Positions 1 to 6,151 of a DNA stretch of 7,077 nt are shown here, one piece after another. Each line of letters opens with the position of its first letter. The stretch's first letter is position 1. The notes under the pieces are model-generated. The model was not told the origin of the DNA and ran no database searches. It saw nothing but the letters and a program-made list of their open reading frames with translations. The translations under genes were made by a program, and so were the position numbers. This DNA is from Reyranella sp. GTDB taxonomy: Bacteria > Pseudomonadota > Alphaproteobacteria > Reyranellales > Reyranellaceae. The DNA lies in contig JAUXRT010000541.1 in assembly GCA_030681635.1 (NCBI GenBank), forward strand, positions 1 through 7,077, in the 5' to 3' direction.

Positions 1-472
1 TCGCTTCGCCGATCCGCTCGGCTGCCGCCACAAGATCGCGGCCGAAGTCCGCCTTGCCCATGGTCAGTACTACCTTGAGCCGATCGGCAGCCTTGGCGGC
101 GATTTCGCCGCCGCGCTGGGCGTGTGTCCGGACATCGACGATCAGCGCGCTCACCTCGGCATCCTCGATGACGTCGAGATGATCGCCGAGCGCCCCCAAC
201 GGATGCAGCCAGGTCGTGACCAGGCCCAGCCCGCCCGCCGCCACGCCCGCACACCAGGTCTCGGCATTGTTGGCGCTCAGGAACGCCGCCGTCTGGCCCT
301 TCTTCAAGCCTGAAGCCGTCATCGCCGCCTGCAAGCGGCCGATCAACGCCAGGGCGCCGAGATAGGTGAGGCTGCCACCGTCCCACACGAAGGCCCGGCG
401 CTCGGGAAAGCGCGCCAGGGCACGCAGGATCATGTCGGTGCCGGTCGGGGCTTGGGTGATCTCGTCATTCAT
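1..472 (-). CDS. AMP-dependent acyl-CoA synthetase/ligase, N-terminal part (truncated by window edge)
   Basis: The first 157 residues of an ANL-superfamily acyl-CoA ligase, which activates a carboxylic acid to its CoA thioester via an acyl-adenylate in the cytoplasm. The reverse-strand translation begins MNDEITQAPTGTDMIL and shows the usual N-terminal order of the family: a LTYLGALALIGRLQAAM segment (about 35-51), GLKKGQTAAFLSANNAETW (55-73), then a GLGLVTTWLHPL segment (81-92) and DVIEDAEVSALIVD (100-113). The P-loop-like TSGTTGxPK motif and the C-terminal hinge domain lie beyond the left edge, so substrate class cannot be judged. The start at 472 is fixed by an overlap with the TetR stop (ATGA) and a GGGAGGAA ribosome site about 5 bases upstream. 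It is probably co-transcribed and translationally coupled with the regulator. Family assignment is firm; substrate is unknown. Confidence 0.85.
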   Translation of the reverse strand, partial: MNDEITQAPTGTDMILRALARFPERRAFVWDGGSLTYLGALALIGRLQAAMTASGLKKGQTAAFLSANNAETWCAGVAAGGLGLVTTWLHPLGALGDHLDVIEDAEVSALIVDVRTHAQRGGEIAAKAADRLKVVLTMGKADFGRDLVAAAERIGEA

Positions 473-1140
473 TTTGATTTCCTCCCGAATGCCCTGCCCG
501 TTCCGATCGCGAGGTTGCCTTTGAGCGAAGCAACGACGCCGTCGCGCAGCGACGGCAGATCGACGTGGCCAGGATCGATCAGCCATTGGGCGATGACGCC
601 GCGGACCGAGGCCAGGAGCAGAACCGACCATGCCTTGGCGTCGATGTCGCGATGAATTTCGCCGCTGGCGATGCCGTTGAGAATGGCGACCTCGATCGCC
701 TCGGCGGACTCGCGGTTGAGTCTCGCGACCGCGTCGGCGAGCGCCGGCTTGTGCAGCGCGCCTGCCAGAACCGTGTGCAGTGCGAGCAACATGGTGCGAT
801 CAGCACCGCAGGCGTCGAAATAGAAGTCGATGCCGGCGATCAGGCTGGAAAGACCCCGGTGCTGGTTGCCGACGCGTGCGCGCAGACCGGCAAAGAACCA
901 TTCGCGGATGTAGTTGGTGATGGCCGACAGGAGCTCGGCCTTGGACCTGAAGTAGTGTGCCGGCAGGCCTCGACTGTAGCCGGCAGCCTCCCCGGCATCG
1001 GCCAGGGTGAACGCATCGAGCCCCTTCTCGGCGACGATGCGGATCGCCGCATCGAGGATCAGACGCTCGGCTTCTTCGCGCCGCTCGGCCTGGGTGCGCC
1101 GTTGCCGGGTGGCGACGGCCTTTGCCTCGGTCGCGTTCAT
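469..1140 (-). CDS. TetR/AcrR-family transcriptional regulator
   Basis: A 223-residue protein of normal TetR length, expected to be a dimeric ligand-responsive repressor. The N-terminal domain (about 20-75) has the classic layout: helix 1 with ILDAAIRIVAEKGLDAFTL, then the helix-turn-helix ADAGEAAGYSRGLPAHYF (47-64), followed by RSKAELL. The C-terminal part (about 85-210) is the variable, mostly helical effector and dimer domain. The start at 1140 follows an AGGAGG site about 9 bases upstream on the minus strand. The gene lies divergent to an acyl-CoA dehydrogenase operon and overlaps the acyl-CoA ligase start by four bases. The inferred role is local repression of both units, with release by an acyl-CoA or the free acid; the ligand cannot be read from the sequence. 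Autoregulation is likely because the palindrome at 1175-1202 lies just upstream. Confidence 0.9.
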   Translation of the reverse strand: MNATEAKAVATRQRRTQAERREEAERLILDAAIRIVAEKGLDAFTLADAGEAAGYSRGLPAHYFRSKAELLSAITNYIREWFFAGLRARVGNQHRGLSSLIAGIDFYFDACGADRTMLLALHTVLAGALHKPALADAVARLNRESAEAIEVAILNGIASGEIHRDIDAKAWSVLLLASVRGVIAQWLIDPGHVDLPSLRDGVVASLKGNLAIGTGRAFGRKSK

Positions 1141-1157
1141 GCGACGGCCCCTCCTGC

Positions 1158-1186
1158 TTGACAGGAAGCTGTCACATACTTATTGA
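1158..1186 (+). promoter_or_regulatory. Candidate sigma-70 promoter for the acyl-CoA dehydrogenase operon
   Basis: A perfect consensus -35 box TTGACA (1158-1163) is followed after 17 bases by TATTGA (1181-1186), a weak -10 matching consensus at only its first three positions. Transcription would start near 1193 and leave a leader of roughly 24 bases before the ATG at 1217. The -10 lies inside the 28-bp palindrome, as expected for repression by steric exclusion. No clear promoter was found on the opposite strand for the regulator gene, although one must lie in the same gap. Confidence 0.45.
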
Positions 1187-1202
1187 TCGGTCAACAAATA
1201 TG
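1175..1202. promoter_or_regulatory. Probable TetR operator: 28-bp imperfect palindrome
   Basis: In the 76-base gap between the divergent regulator and dehydrogenase genes, 11 of 14 base pairs are symmetric about the centre between 1188 and 1189. The left arm reads CATACTTATTGATC and the right arm GGTCAACAAATATG; mismatches fall at pairs 1179/1198, 1182/1195 and 1187/1190. The core TTGA-TCGG-TCAA is typical in size and symmetry for a TetR-family operator. It overlaps the candidate -10 of the plus-strand promoter and ends 14 bases before the dehydrogenase start, so binding would block that promoter. It also lies upstream of the regulator gene. Symmetry is seen directly; the assignment to this regulator is inferred from position. 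Confidence 0.7.
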
Positions 1203-1216
1203 TAGAGGAAACCACG

Positions 1217-2353
1217 ATGAGCCAGGCTCCCGGCTACACGGCAGAACACGAGCAGTTCCGCACGACCGTGCGGCGGTTCATCGACAGGGAAATCGCGCCC
1301 CACCATGCACAGTGGGAGAAGGACGGCGTGGTGAGCCGCGAGATGTGGCGCAAGGCGGGCCAGGCCGGACTGCTGTTGACCGACATCCCGGCCGAATATG
1401 GCGGCGCCGGCGCCGACTTCCTCACGATCAACATCCTGACCGAAGAGATGCTGCGCGGCATGTACACCGGGCCCGGCTTCCGCGTGCACTCCGACATCGT
1501 CGCCCGCTACATCCTCCATTACGGCAGCGAGGAACTGAAGCAGAAGTGGCTGCCGCTGATGGCCAGCGGCGAGGCAGTGGGTGCCATCGCCATGACCGAG
1601 CCCGGGACCGGCAGCGACCTCCAGGGCGTACGCACCACGGCGGTGCGCGACGGCGAGGACTACGTCATCTCCGGCCAGAAAACCTTCATCACCAACGGCC
1701 AGCTCGCCGACCTCATCATCGTCATCTGCAAAACGGATTCCTCGGCCGGCGCGAAGGGCGTCAGCCTGATCCTGGTCGAGGCCGACCGTCCGGGGTTCAG
1801 CCGCGGCCGGAATCTCGAGAAGATCGGATTGAAGGCCCAGGATACGTCCGAGCTGTTCTTCGAAGGCGTGCGGGTGCCCGTCACCAATCGCCTCGGCGAC
1901 GAAGGCCGGGGCTTCGCCTATCTCATGCAGGAGCTGCCGCGCGAGCGGCTGCTGATCGGCATCGGCGCGGTCGCTGCCATGGAGGCGGTGCTCGACTGGA
2001 CCCTCGCCTACACGAAGGATCGCAAGGCCTTCGGCAAGCCGATCATCGATTTCCAGAACAGCCGCTTCAAGCTCGCCGAGGTCAAGACCGAGGTGACGAT
2101 CGCGCGGGTCTTCCTCGACCACTGCACCGCCCTGCACATGAAGGGCGAACTGGACGTGCCGACCGCGGCCATGTGCAAGCTGTCGCTCACCGAAACCTAC
2201 GGCCGCGTCGTCGACACCTGCCTGCAGCTCCATGGCGGCTACGGCTACATGTGGGAGTACCCGATCGCGCGGGCCTATGCCGACGCGCGCGTGCAACGTA
2301 TCTTTGGCGGCACCAGCGAGATCATGAAAGAGATCATCGGGCGCAGCCTCTGA
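1217..2353 (+). CDS. Acyl-CoA dehydrogenase, long-chain (LCAD/IVD) type
   Basis: A 378-residue flavoprotein of full family length that should oxidise an acyl-CoA to the trans-2-enoyl-CoA using FAD and pass electrons to ETF. The first signature AMTEPGTGSDLQG is at 125-137, DRKAFGK at 268-274, and the second signature (QLHGGYGYMWEY onward) at 337-356. The C-terminal half strongly resembles mammalian long-chain acyl-CoA dehydrogenase. At the position of the MCAD catalytic Glu (YEGT) there is Gly (IFGGTSEI, G364), while E243 in PRERLL sits where LCAD and isovaleryl-CoA dehydrogenase carry their base on helix G. This relocated base is known for that subgroup. A GAGGAA ribosome site precedes the ATG. 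It is the first gene of a three-gene operon, with 11 bases to the next gene. Chain length or branching preference is not certain. Confidence 0.93.
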   Translation: MSQAPGYTAEHEQFRTTVRRFIDREIAPHHAQWEKDGVVSREMWRKAGQAGLLLTDIPAEYGGAGADFLTINILTEEMLRGMYTGPGFRVHSDIVARYILHYGSEELKQKWLPLMASGEAVGAIAMTEPGTGSDLQGVRTTAVRDGEDYVISGQKTFITNGQLADLIIVICKTDSSAGAKGVSLILVEADRPGFSRGRNLEKIGLKAQDTSELFFEGVRVPVTNRLGDEGRGFAYLMQELPRERLLIGIGAVAAMEAVLDWTLAYTKDRKAFGKPIIDFQNSRFKLAEVKTEVTIARVFLDHCTALHMKGELDVPTAAMCKLSLTETYGRVVDTCLQLHGGYGYMWEYPIARAYADARVQRIFGGTSEIMKEIIGRSL

Positions 2354-2364
2354 GCGGAGGAACC

Positions 2365-2742
2365 ATGGAAAACCAGCTGCTGAAGCCCACGCTCTATACG
2401 CCGGCCGGCGCCTTGCTGGGCGGTCGCTGCACCTGCGGTCATGTCTTCTTTCCTATGCAGACGCATGGCTGCGAGGTCTGCGGCCGATATGGTGCGGACC
2501 TGCAGCCCATGACGCTCAGCGGCCGCGGCAAGCTTCTCTCCGCGACGATCGTCCATCTTCACGCCGACAAGGCGCGCGCCACACCCTTCACCATTGGCAA
2601 GATAGCGCTTGCCGAGGGGCCCGTGGTCCGCACGCTCCTGCTGGATCGGGACCGCGAGATTGCGCCCGGGACGCCCATGGCCGCACGGCTCGTGCCCATC
2701 GGCGAGACGGGCCTCGACCTGCGCTTCGCGCCGGAGGGTTGA
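2365..2742 (+). CDS. Zn-ribbon OB-fold protein (DUF35 family), thiolase partner
   Basis: A 125-residue DUF35-type protein. The N-terminal rubredoxin-like zinc ribbon has C22, C24, C36 and C39 (CTC then CEVC), all four metal ligands present. The rest (about 48-125) fits the acyl-CoA-associated OB-fold, with GRGKLLSATIVH and later short beta-rich segments. Such proteins are not enzymes alone; they bind thiolase-superfamily partners (for example the ChsH2 C-terminal domain with the Ltp2 aldolase, and the archaeal thiolase/HMG-CoA synthase complexes) and help deliver the CoA substrate. The next gene encodes a thiolase-like protein two bases away, so a stable complex is likely. The start at ATG 2365 is set by GGAGGA just upstream; the open frame extends far upstream in the shadow of the dehydrogenase gene and that part is not coding. 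Confidence 0.88.
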   Translation: MENQLLKPTLYTPAGALLGGRCTCGHVFFPMQTHGCEVCGRYGADLQPMTLSGRGKLLSATIVHLHADKARATPFTIGKIALAEGPVVRTLLLDRDREIAPGTPMAARLVPIGETGLDLRFAPEG

Positions 2743-2744
2743 CG

Positions 2745-3887
2745 ATGGCCAGGACCCTGAAGGACCTGCGCCCGGTCTACGTCGTCGGCATCGGCTGGCA
2801 CCGCTATCAGAATCCAAGCGACACGCCCTATGTCACGCTGGGGGTGACCGCGATCCGCGAGGCCCTGGGCGACGCCGGGATCGAATGGCCCACGGTCGAA
2901 TCCGCCTATGTCGCCACCGCCCTGCTCGGCATGGCGTCGGGGCGGCCGATGCTGCGCCACCTCGGGGCCACCGGCCTTCCGCTCAGCCATGTCGAGAACG
3001 CCTCGGCATCAGGCTCGACGGCGTTCCGGCAAGCCTGCATCGAAGTGGCGAGCGGATTGACCGATGTGTCGCTGGCGGTCGGCGTCGACAAGCGCAACCC
3101 GGTGCGGCGCGAGGGCACCGGCATCGACAATCTCGCCGAGGATGCCATCGCGCAGTTCACGCATTTCTCGCTGCTGACGAATGAATACGCCCACCGCCAC
3201 AAGGTGAGCTTCGAAGATATCGCCCGCGTTGCGGTGAAGAACCACCGCAATGGCGCCAGGAACAGGAACGCGCAGCGCCAGCAGGAGCGCTCACTCGAAG
3301 AGGTGCTGGGCGGCCGGAAGGTCGCGGGGTCCCTGACCCCGCTTCAATGCACGCCTGTCGGCGAAGGCGCCGCGGCCGTGATCGTCGCGTCGGAGGATGG
3401 CATCCGCCGCCTCGGCATCGACGCGGCACGCGCGATCCGGGTCGTCGGCTCGACCGCCCGCAGCGAACGCGTCTACGCGGCGGGTCTCGGGTTCGACGCC
3501 GTCCTGACCAAGGAAACGACGACCATCGCGCTCGAAGAAGCGCAGGTTACACCGCGGGATCTCGACATCATCGAACTGCACGATGCCTTCACCGTCGAGG
3601 AACTGCACTACATCGAGAATATCGGCCTCTGCCGCGAGGGCGAGGGCGTGCATCTCCTAAAAGAGGGCGCGCTCGATATCGGCGGGCGCTGCGCCGTGAA
3701 CTCTTCAGGCGGATTGATCGCCATGGGCCACCCGATCGGGCCGACCGGCATCGGCCAGATCGGCGAGATCGCCCTGCAGCTACGCGGCGAGGCTGGTCCA
3801 CGCCAGCACCCGAACGCCCGCACCGGCCTCGCCCACATGGTCGGTGTTGGCGCCGTCTGCTACGTCCACATCCTGCAGCGGCCCTAG
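2745..3887 (+). CDS. SCP2-type thiolase-like protein with Ser in place of the nucleophilic Cys
   Basis: A 380-residue thiolase-superfamily protein, expected to act on a CoA thioester together with the DUF35 protein encoded just upstream. The fold is supported by ENASASGSTAF (84-94), the HDAF loop (H279), NSSGGLIAMGHPIGPTG (319-335, with H329) and the C-terminal HMVGVGA segment (364-370). In SCP2 thiolases the first motif is NNNCSTGS-like, with the acyl-accepting Cys; here that position is S87 (codon TCG, 3003-3005). Thiolytic cleavage by the usual ping-pong route is therefore doubtful, and a retro-aldol or other C-C reaction, as in the Ltp2-DUF35 steroid side-chain aldolases, is the better guess. 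The start at ATG 2745 follows GGAGGG at 2733-2738; an in-frame TTG at 2739 directly abuts that site and is unlikely. The stop overlaps that of the convergent allantoinase gene. Confidence 0.88.
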   Translation: MARTLKDLRPVYVVGIGWHRYQNPSDTPYVTLGVTAIREALGDAGIEWPTVESAYVATALLGMASGRPMLRHLGATGLPLSHVENASASGSTAFRQACIEVASGLTDVSLAVGVDKRNPVRREGTGIDNLAEDAIAQFTHFSLLTNEYAHRHKVSFEDIARVAVKNHRNGARNRNAQRQQERSLEEVLGGRKVAGSLTPLQCTPVGEGAAAVIVASEDGIRRLGIDAARAIRVVGSTARSERVYAAGLGFDAVLTKETTTIALEEAQVTPRDLDIIELHDAFTVEELHYIENIGLCREGEGVHLLKEGALDIGGRCAVNSSGGLIAMGHPIGPTGIGQIGEIALQLRGEAGPRQHPNARTGLAHMVGVGAVCYVHILQRP

Positions 3888-4804
3888 ATCGCCCCGCCCT
3901 TTGCCGGATGGACCTTGATCCAGTGCCGCGCGATCTCCTCGCGCGTGGCGACCCAGACCTTGGGCTTGGACGCGACATAGTCGAGGAAGCGCGCCAGCGT
4001 GGCGGCGCGGCTGGGGCGGCCGGCGAGCCGGCAATGCAGCCCGATCGACATCATCTTCGGGCTGGTGCTGCCCTCGGCATAAAGCATGTCGAAACTGTCC
4101 TTCATCGCCTGCAGCCAGCCGTCGCCCGCCGTGAAGCCCGGCGCCACGGCGAACTTCATGTCGTTCACTTCCAGCGTGTAGGGAATGATGAGATGCGGCG
4201 TTTCATCGACGCTGACCCAGTAGGGCAGGTCGTCGGCATAGGAATCGCTCGAGTAGAGGAAGCCGCCATGCTTGATCACAGCCGACAGCGTGTTCATGCC
4301 GAAACGGCCGGTGTACCAGCCGACCGGCGGCTTGCCGGCGGTGTCGGCGATGGCCTTCACCGCGCGCTGGATATGCAGCATCTCCTGCTCGAGCGTGAAA
4401 TCCTTATAATTGATCCAGCGCCAGCCGTGGCTTGCCACCTCGTGGCCCGCTGCGGCCATGGCCTTGCCGGCAATCGGATTGAGTTCCAGGGCGCGGCCGA
4501 CGGCCCAGGAGGTGAAGCGCATCTTGCGCTCCTCGAACAGCCGCAGGATGCGCCAGAAGCCGGCGCGGCTGCCGTATTCATACATCGACTCGGTCGAGAG
4601 ATCGCGACCGCCCTGGATCGGCGTGCCCCCAGGCGTCTCGGTCAGGAACACCTCCGAAGCGGCGTCGCCGTTCAGGATGGTGTTCTCGCCGCCCTCCTCG
4701 TAATTCAGCACGAAGCTGACGGCGATGCGGGCCTCCCCAGGCCACTGCGGGTCAGGAGGAGTGGGGCCGTAGCCGAACAAGTCGCGGTCGAGATGATTGT
4801 GCAT
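3884..4804 (-). CDS. puuE: PuuE-type allantoinase (polysaccharide deacetylase fold)
   Basis: A 306-residue protein closely matching the PuuE family, which hydrolyses allantoin to allantoate in purine breakdown and was recruited from NodB/CE4 polysaccharide deacetylases. Family marks seen: RDLFGYGPTPPDP near the start, FVLNYEEGGEN (31-41), YEYGSRAGFWR (75-85), ASHGWRW (124-130), GWYTGR (162-167), DSYADDLPYW (187-196) and GLHCRLAGRP (255-264). The CE4 TFDDG motif is replaced by NYEEG and the HxxxH motif lacks its second His, as known for PuuE, which needs no metal. There is no signal peptide, fitting a cytoplasmic enzyme. The ribosome site (GGGGA) is weak, but the N-terminus aligns with family starts. 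It is divergent from an allantoate-amidohydrolase-like gene, which supports the role. Related deacetylase-fold amidases with other cyclic ureide substrates cannot be excluded. Confidence 0.88.
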   Translation of the reverse strand: MHNHLDRDLFGYGPTPPDPQWPGEARIAVSFVLNYEEGGENTILNGDAASEVFLTETPGGTPIQGGRDLSTESMYEYGSRAGFWRILRLFEERKMRFTSWAVGRALELNPIAGKAMAAAGHEVASHGWRWINYKDFTLEQEMLHIQRAVKAIADTAGKPPVGWYTGRFGMNTLSAVIKHGGFLYSSDSYADDLPYWVSVDETPHLIIPYTLEVNDMKFAVAPGFTAGDGWLQAMKDSFDMLYAEGSTSPKMMSIGLHCRLAGRPSRAATLARFLDYVASKPKVWVATREEIARHWIKVHPAKGGAI

Positions 4805-4831
4805 GGCGCGCGGTCCCCGGAACGCAGGTGA

Positions 4832-4860
4832 TTGAAGAGCAACTATGCGGCGGCTATAGC
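4832..4860 (+). promoter_or_regulatory. Candidate sigma-70 promoter for the M20 hydrolase operon
   Basis: TTGAAG (4832-4837) and TATAGC (4855-4860) are separated by exactly 17 bases, each matching four of six consensus positions. Transcription would begin near 4867, giving a leader of about 20 bases before the ATG at 4888. This placement also argues against the upstream GTG at 4828 as translation start, since that codon would lie outside the transcript. Confidence 0.45.
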
Positions 4861-4871
4861 TCCCGCGACAA
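4842..4871 (-). promoter_or_regulatory. Weak candidate promoter for the allantoinase gene
   Basis: Read on the minus strand, TTGTCG (4871-4866) is followed after 18 bases by CATAGT (4847-4842), each matching four of six sigma-70 consensus positions. It would interleave with the plus-strand candidate in the same 83-base gap, so the two divergent genes may compete for polymerase or share a regulator. No clear operator palindrome longer than the 8-base GCTATAGC was found here. Confidence 0.28.
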
Positions 4872-4887
4872 GCTTCGAGGAGAAGTC

Positions 4888-6138
4888 ATGGCGGAAGGCA
4901 GCGTCGCCGGGGCGGTGCGCGAGGATCGGTTGTGGCAGCGCCACGCCGACATGGCGAAGCTCGGCGGAACGCCGAAGGGCGGCGTCAACCGCCAGGCCTT
5001 GTCGGCCGAGGACGCCGCGGCACGAAACCTGCTGGGCGCCTGGGCCAAGGCCCGCGGCTTCGCCACCTTCACCGACGCCATCGGCAATCTCTTCGTGCGC
5101 CGTGAGGGCACGGATGCCCAGGCCCGGCCGGTGCTGAGCGGCTCGCACATGGACAGTCAGCCAACCGGCGGCCGCTTCGACGGCATGTATGGCGTGCTGG
5201 CGGCCTTCGAGGCGCTCGAAGCACTGGAGGATGCCGGCGTGAAGACGCGGCGGCCGGTCATGGCGGTCGCCTGGACCAACGAGGAAGGCTCACGCTTCCA
5301 GCCCGGCGCCATGGGTTCGGCGGTGTTTGCCGGCCACAACAGGCTCGACGAGATGCTTCAGGTGAAGGACTGGAAGGGCGTCGTGCTGAAGGACGCGCTG
5401 GCCGAGACGCTGAAGGCCGCTCCTGCACCCTTGCGCGACGGCCCGCCCGGCTTCCCACTCGACTTCTATGTCGAAGCGCACATCGAGCAGGGGCCGCGGC
5501 TGGAGAACGAGAAGAAGACGATCGGCGTCGTCACCGCCATCCAGGGCAGCCGCCGCTACATCGTCGAGACGGTGGGCGAGGAGGCCCATGCCGGCACGAC
5601 GCCGCGCGCCGCCCGCAAGGACGCTTTTAGGGCGGCACTTCGCATCGCCTCGGCAATGTACGAGGCCACCAACGACCAGGACGACACGCTGCGCTTCACC
5701 ATCGGCCGCGTCGACGTCTCGCCGGGCTCGCCAAACACCGTGCCGGGCAAGGCTGTCTTTACCATCGACATGCGCCACCCGTCCGACGCCGTGCTGGAGG
5801 CGCACGAGAAGAAGTTGCACGAGATCGTGGTGGCGAAAGCCACGCCCTGCTCCGCCAAGATCGAGCGCGTGACCAACGTCGCGCCGACCGACTTCGACCC
5901 CAAGGTGATCGACCTCGTCCGCGCCAAGGCCAACGCCTTAAAGCTCAGCAATATGGACATGCCCTCGGGCGCCGGCCACGACGCCATGCACATCGCCCAC
6001 CTCTGCCCCGCCGGCATGATCTTCGTGCCCTGCGAGCGTGGGATCAGCCACAACGAGATCGAGAATGCCACGCCCCAGGACCTCGCTGCCGGCGCCCGCG
6101 TGCTGGCTGAAGTGATGGCCGACCTGGCGAACCGTTAA
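4888..6138 (+). CDS. M20-family Zn-dependent amidohydrolase (allantoate / N-carbamoyl-amino-acid amidohydrolase class)
   Basis: A 416-residue two-domain M20 enzyme of the hydantoinase/carbamoylase subfamily, which hydrolyses ureido amides such as allantoate, N-carbamoyl-L-amino acids or N-carbamoyl-beta-alanine. The full dinuclear metal set is visible: H87 (SGSHMDS), bridging D98 (GGRFDG), the base E132 and ligand E133 (TNEEGSRF), H198 (EAHIEQG) and H388 (GISHNE). The dimerisation domain has the AHAGTTP motif (233-239), and SGAGHDA (360-366) is typical of the subfamily. The start at ATG 4888 is chosen because GAGGAG lies five bases upstream. Divergent arrangement with a PuuE-type allantoinase suggests allantoate as substrate, giving ureidoglycine/ureidoglycolate, ammonia and CO2. 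This is inferred from context, as family members with different substrates are hard to separate by eye. The next gene starts 13 bases downstream, so the two are likely one transcript. Confidence 0.9.
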   Translation: MAEGSVAGAVREDRLWQRHADMAKLGGTPKGGVNRQALSAEDAAARNLLGAWAKARGFATFTDAIGNLFVRREGTDAQARPVLSGSHMDSQPTGGRFDGMYGVLAAFEALEALEDAGVKTRRPVMAVAWTNEEGSRFQPGAMGSAVFAGHNRLDEMLQVKDWKGVVLKDALAETLKAAPAPLRDGPPGFPLDFYVEAHIEQGPRLENEKKTIGVVTAIQGSRRYIVETVGEEAHAGTTPRAARKDAFRAALRIASAMYEATNDQDDTLRFTIGRVDVSPGSPNTVPGKAVFTIDMRHPSDAVLEAHEKKLHEIVVAKATPCSAKIERVTNVAPTDFDPKVIDLVRAKANALKLSNMDMPSGAGHDAMHIAHLCPAGMIFVPCERGISHNEIENATPQDLAAGARVLAEVMADLANR

Positions 6139-6151
6139 GGAACAATCAGAC

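Noticed and set aside
565..1161. Plus-strand open frame of 198 codons opposite the TetR gene
   Set aside because: It has no family resemblance and no ribosome site, while the minus strand encodes a clear TetR protein.
1172..2296. Long minus-strand open frame (374 codons) opposite the acyl-CoA dehydrogenase gene
   Set aside because: The translation is rich in G, A, H, D, E and R with no recognisable domain, a usual antisense shadow of a GC-rich gene; the plus strand encodes an unmistakable dehydrogenase.
1183..2364. Upstream extension of the DUF35 frame, giving a 519-codon open frame
   Set aside because: The part before 2365 is arginine- and proline-rich shadow sequence in another frame of the dehydrogenase gene; a ribosome site and the zinc-ribbon N-terminus fix the true start at 2365.
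2739..2744. TTG at 2739 as start of the thiolase-like gene
   Set aside because: It directly abuts the GGAGGG ribosome site, leaving no spacing; the ATG two codons later is well placed.
3347..4831. 494-codon plus-strand open frame spanning the thiolase-like and allantoinase genes
   Set aside because: It begins out of frame in the thiolase-like gene and runs antisense to the allantoinase gene; the translation shows only arginine-rich low-complexity shadow sequence.
4853..4860. GCTATAGC perfect palindrome as an operator in the second divergent gap
   Set aside because: Eight bases are too few and its symmetry does not extend outward; it is better explained as part of a -10 element.
4828..4887. 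GTG at 4828 as an earlier start for the M20 amidohydrolase
   Set aside because: No ribosome site lies in front of it, it falls within the candidate promoter, and the ATG at 4888 has GAGGAG at good spacing.
5290..5820. Minus-strand open frame opposite the M20 amidohydrolase
   Set aside because: Antisense shadow; all M20 metal ligands are encoded on the plus strand here.
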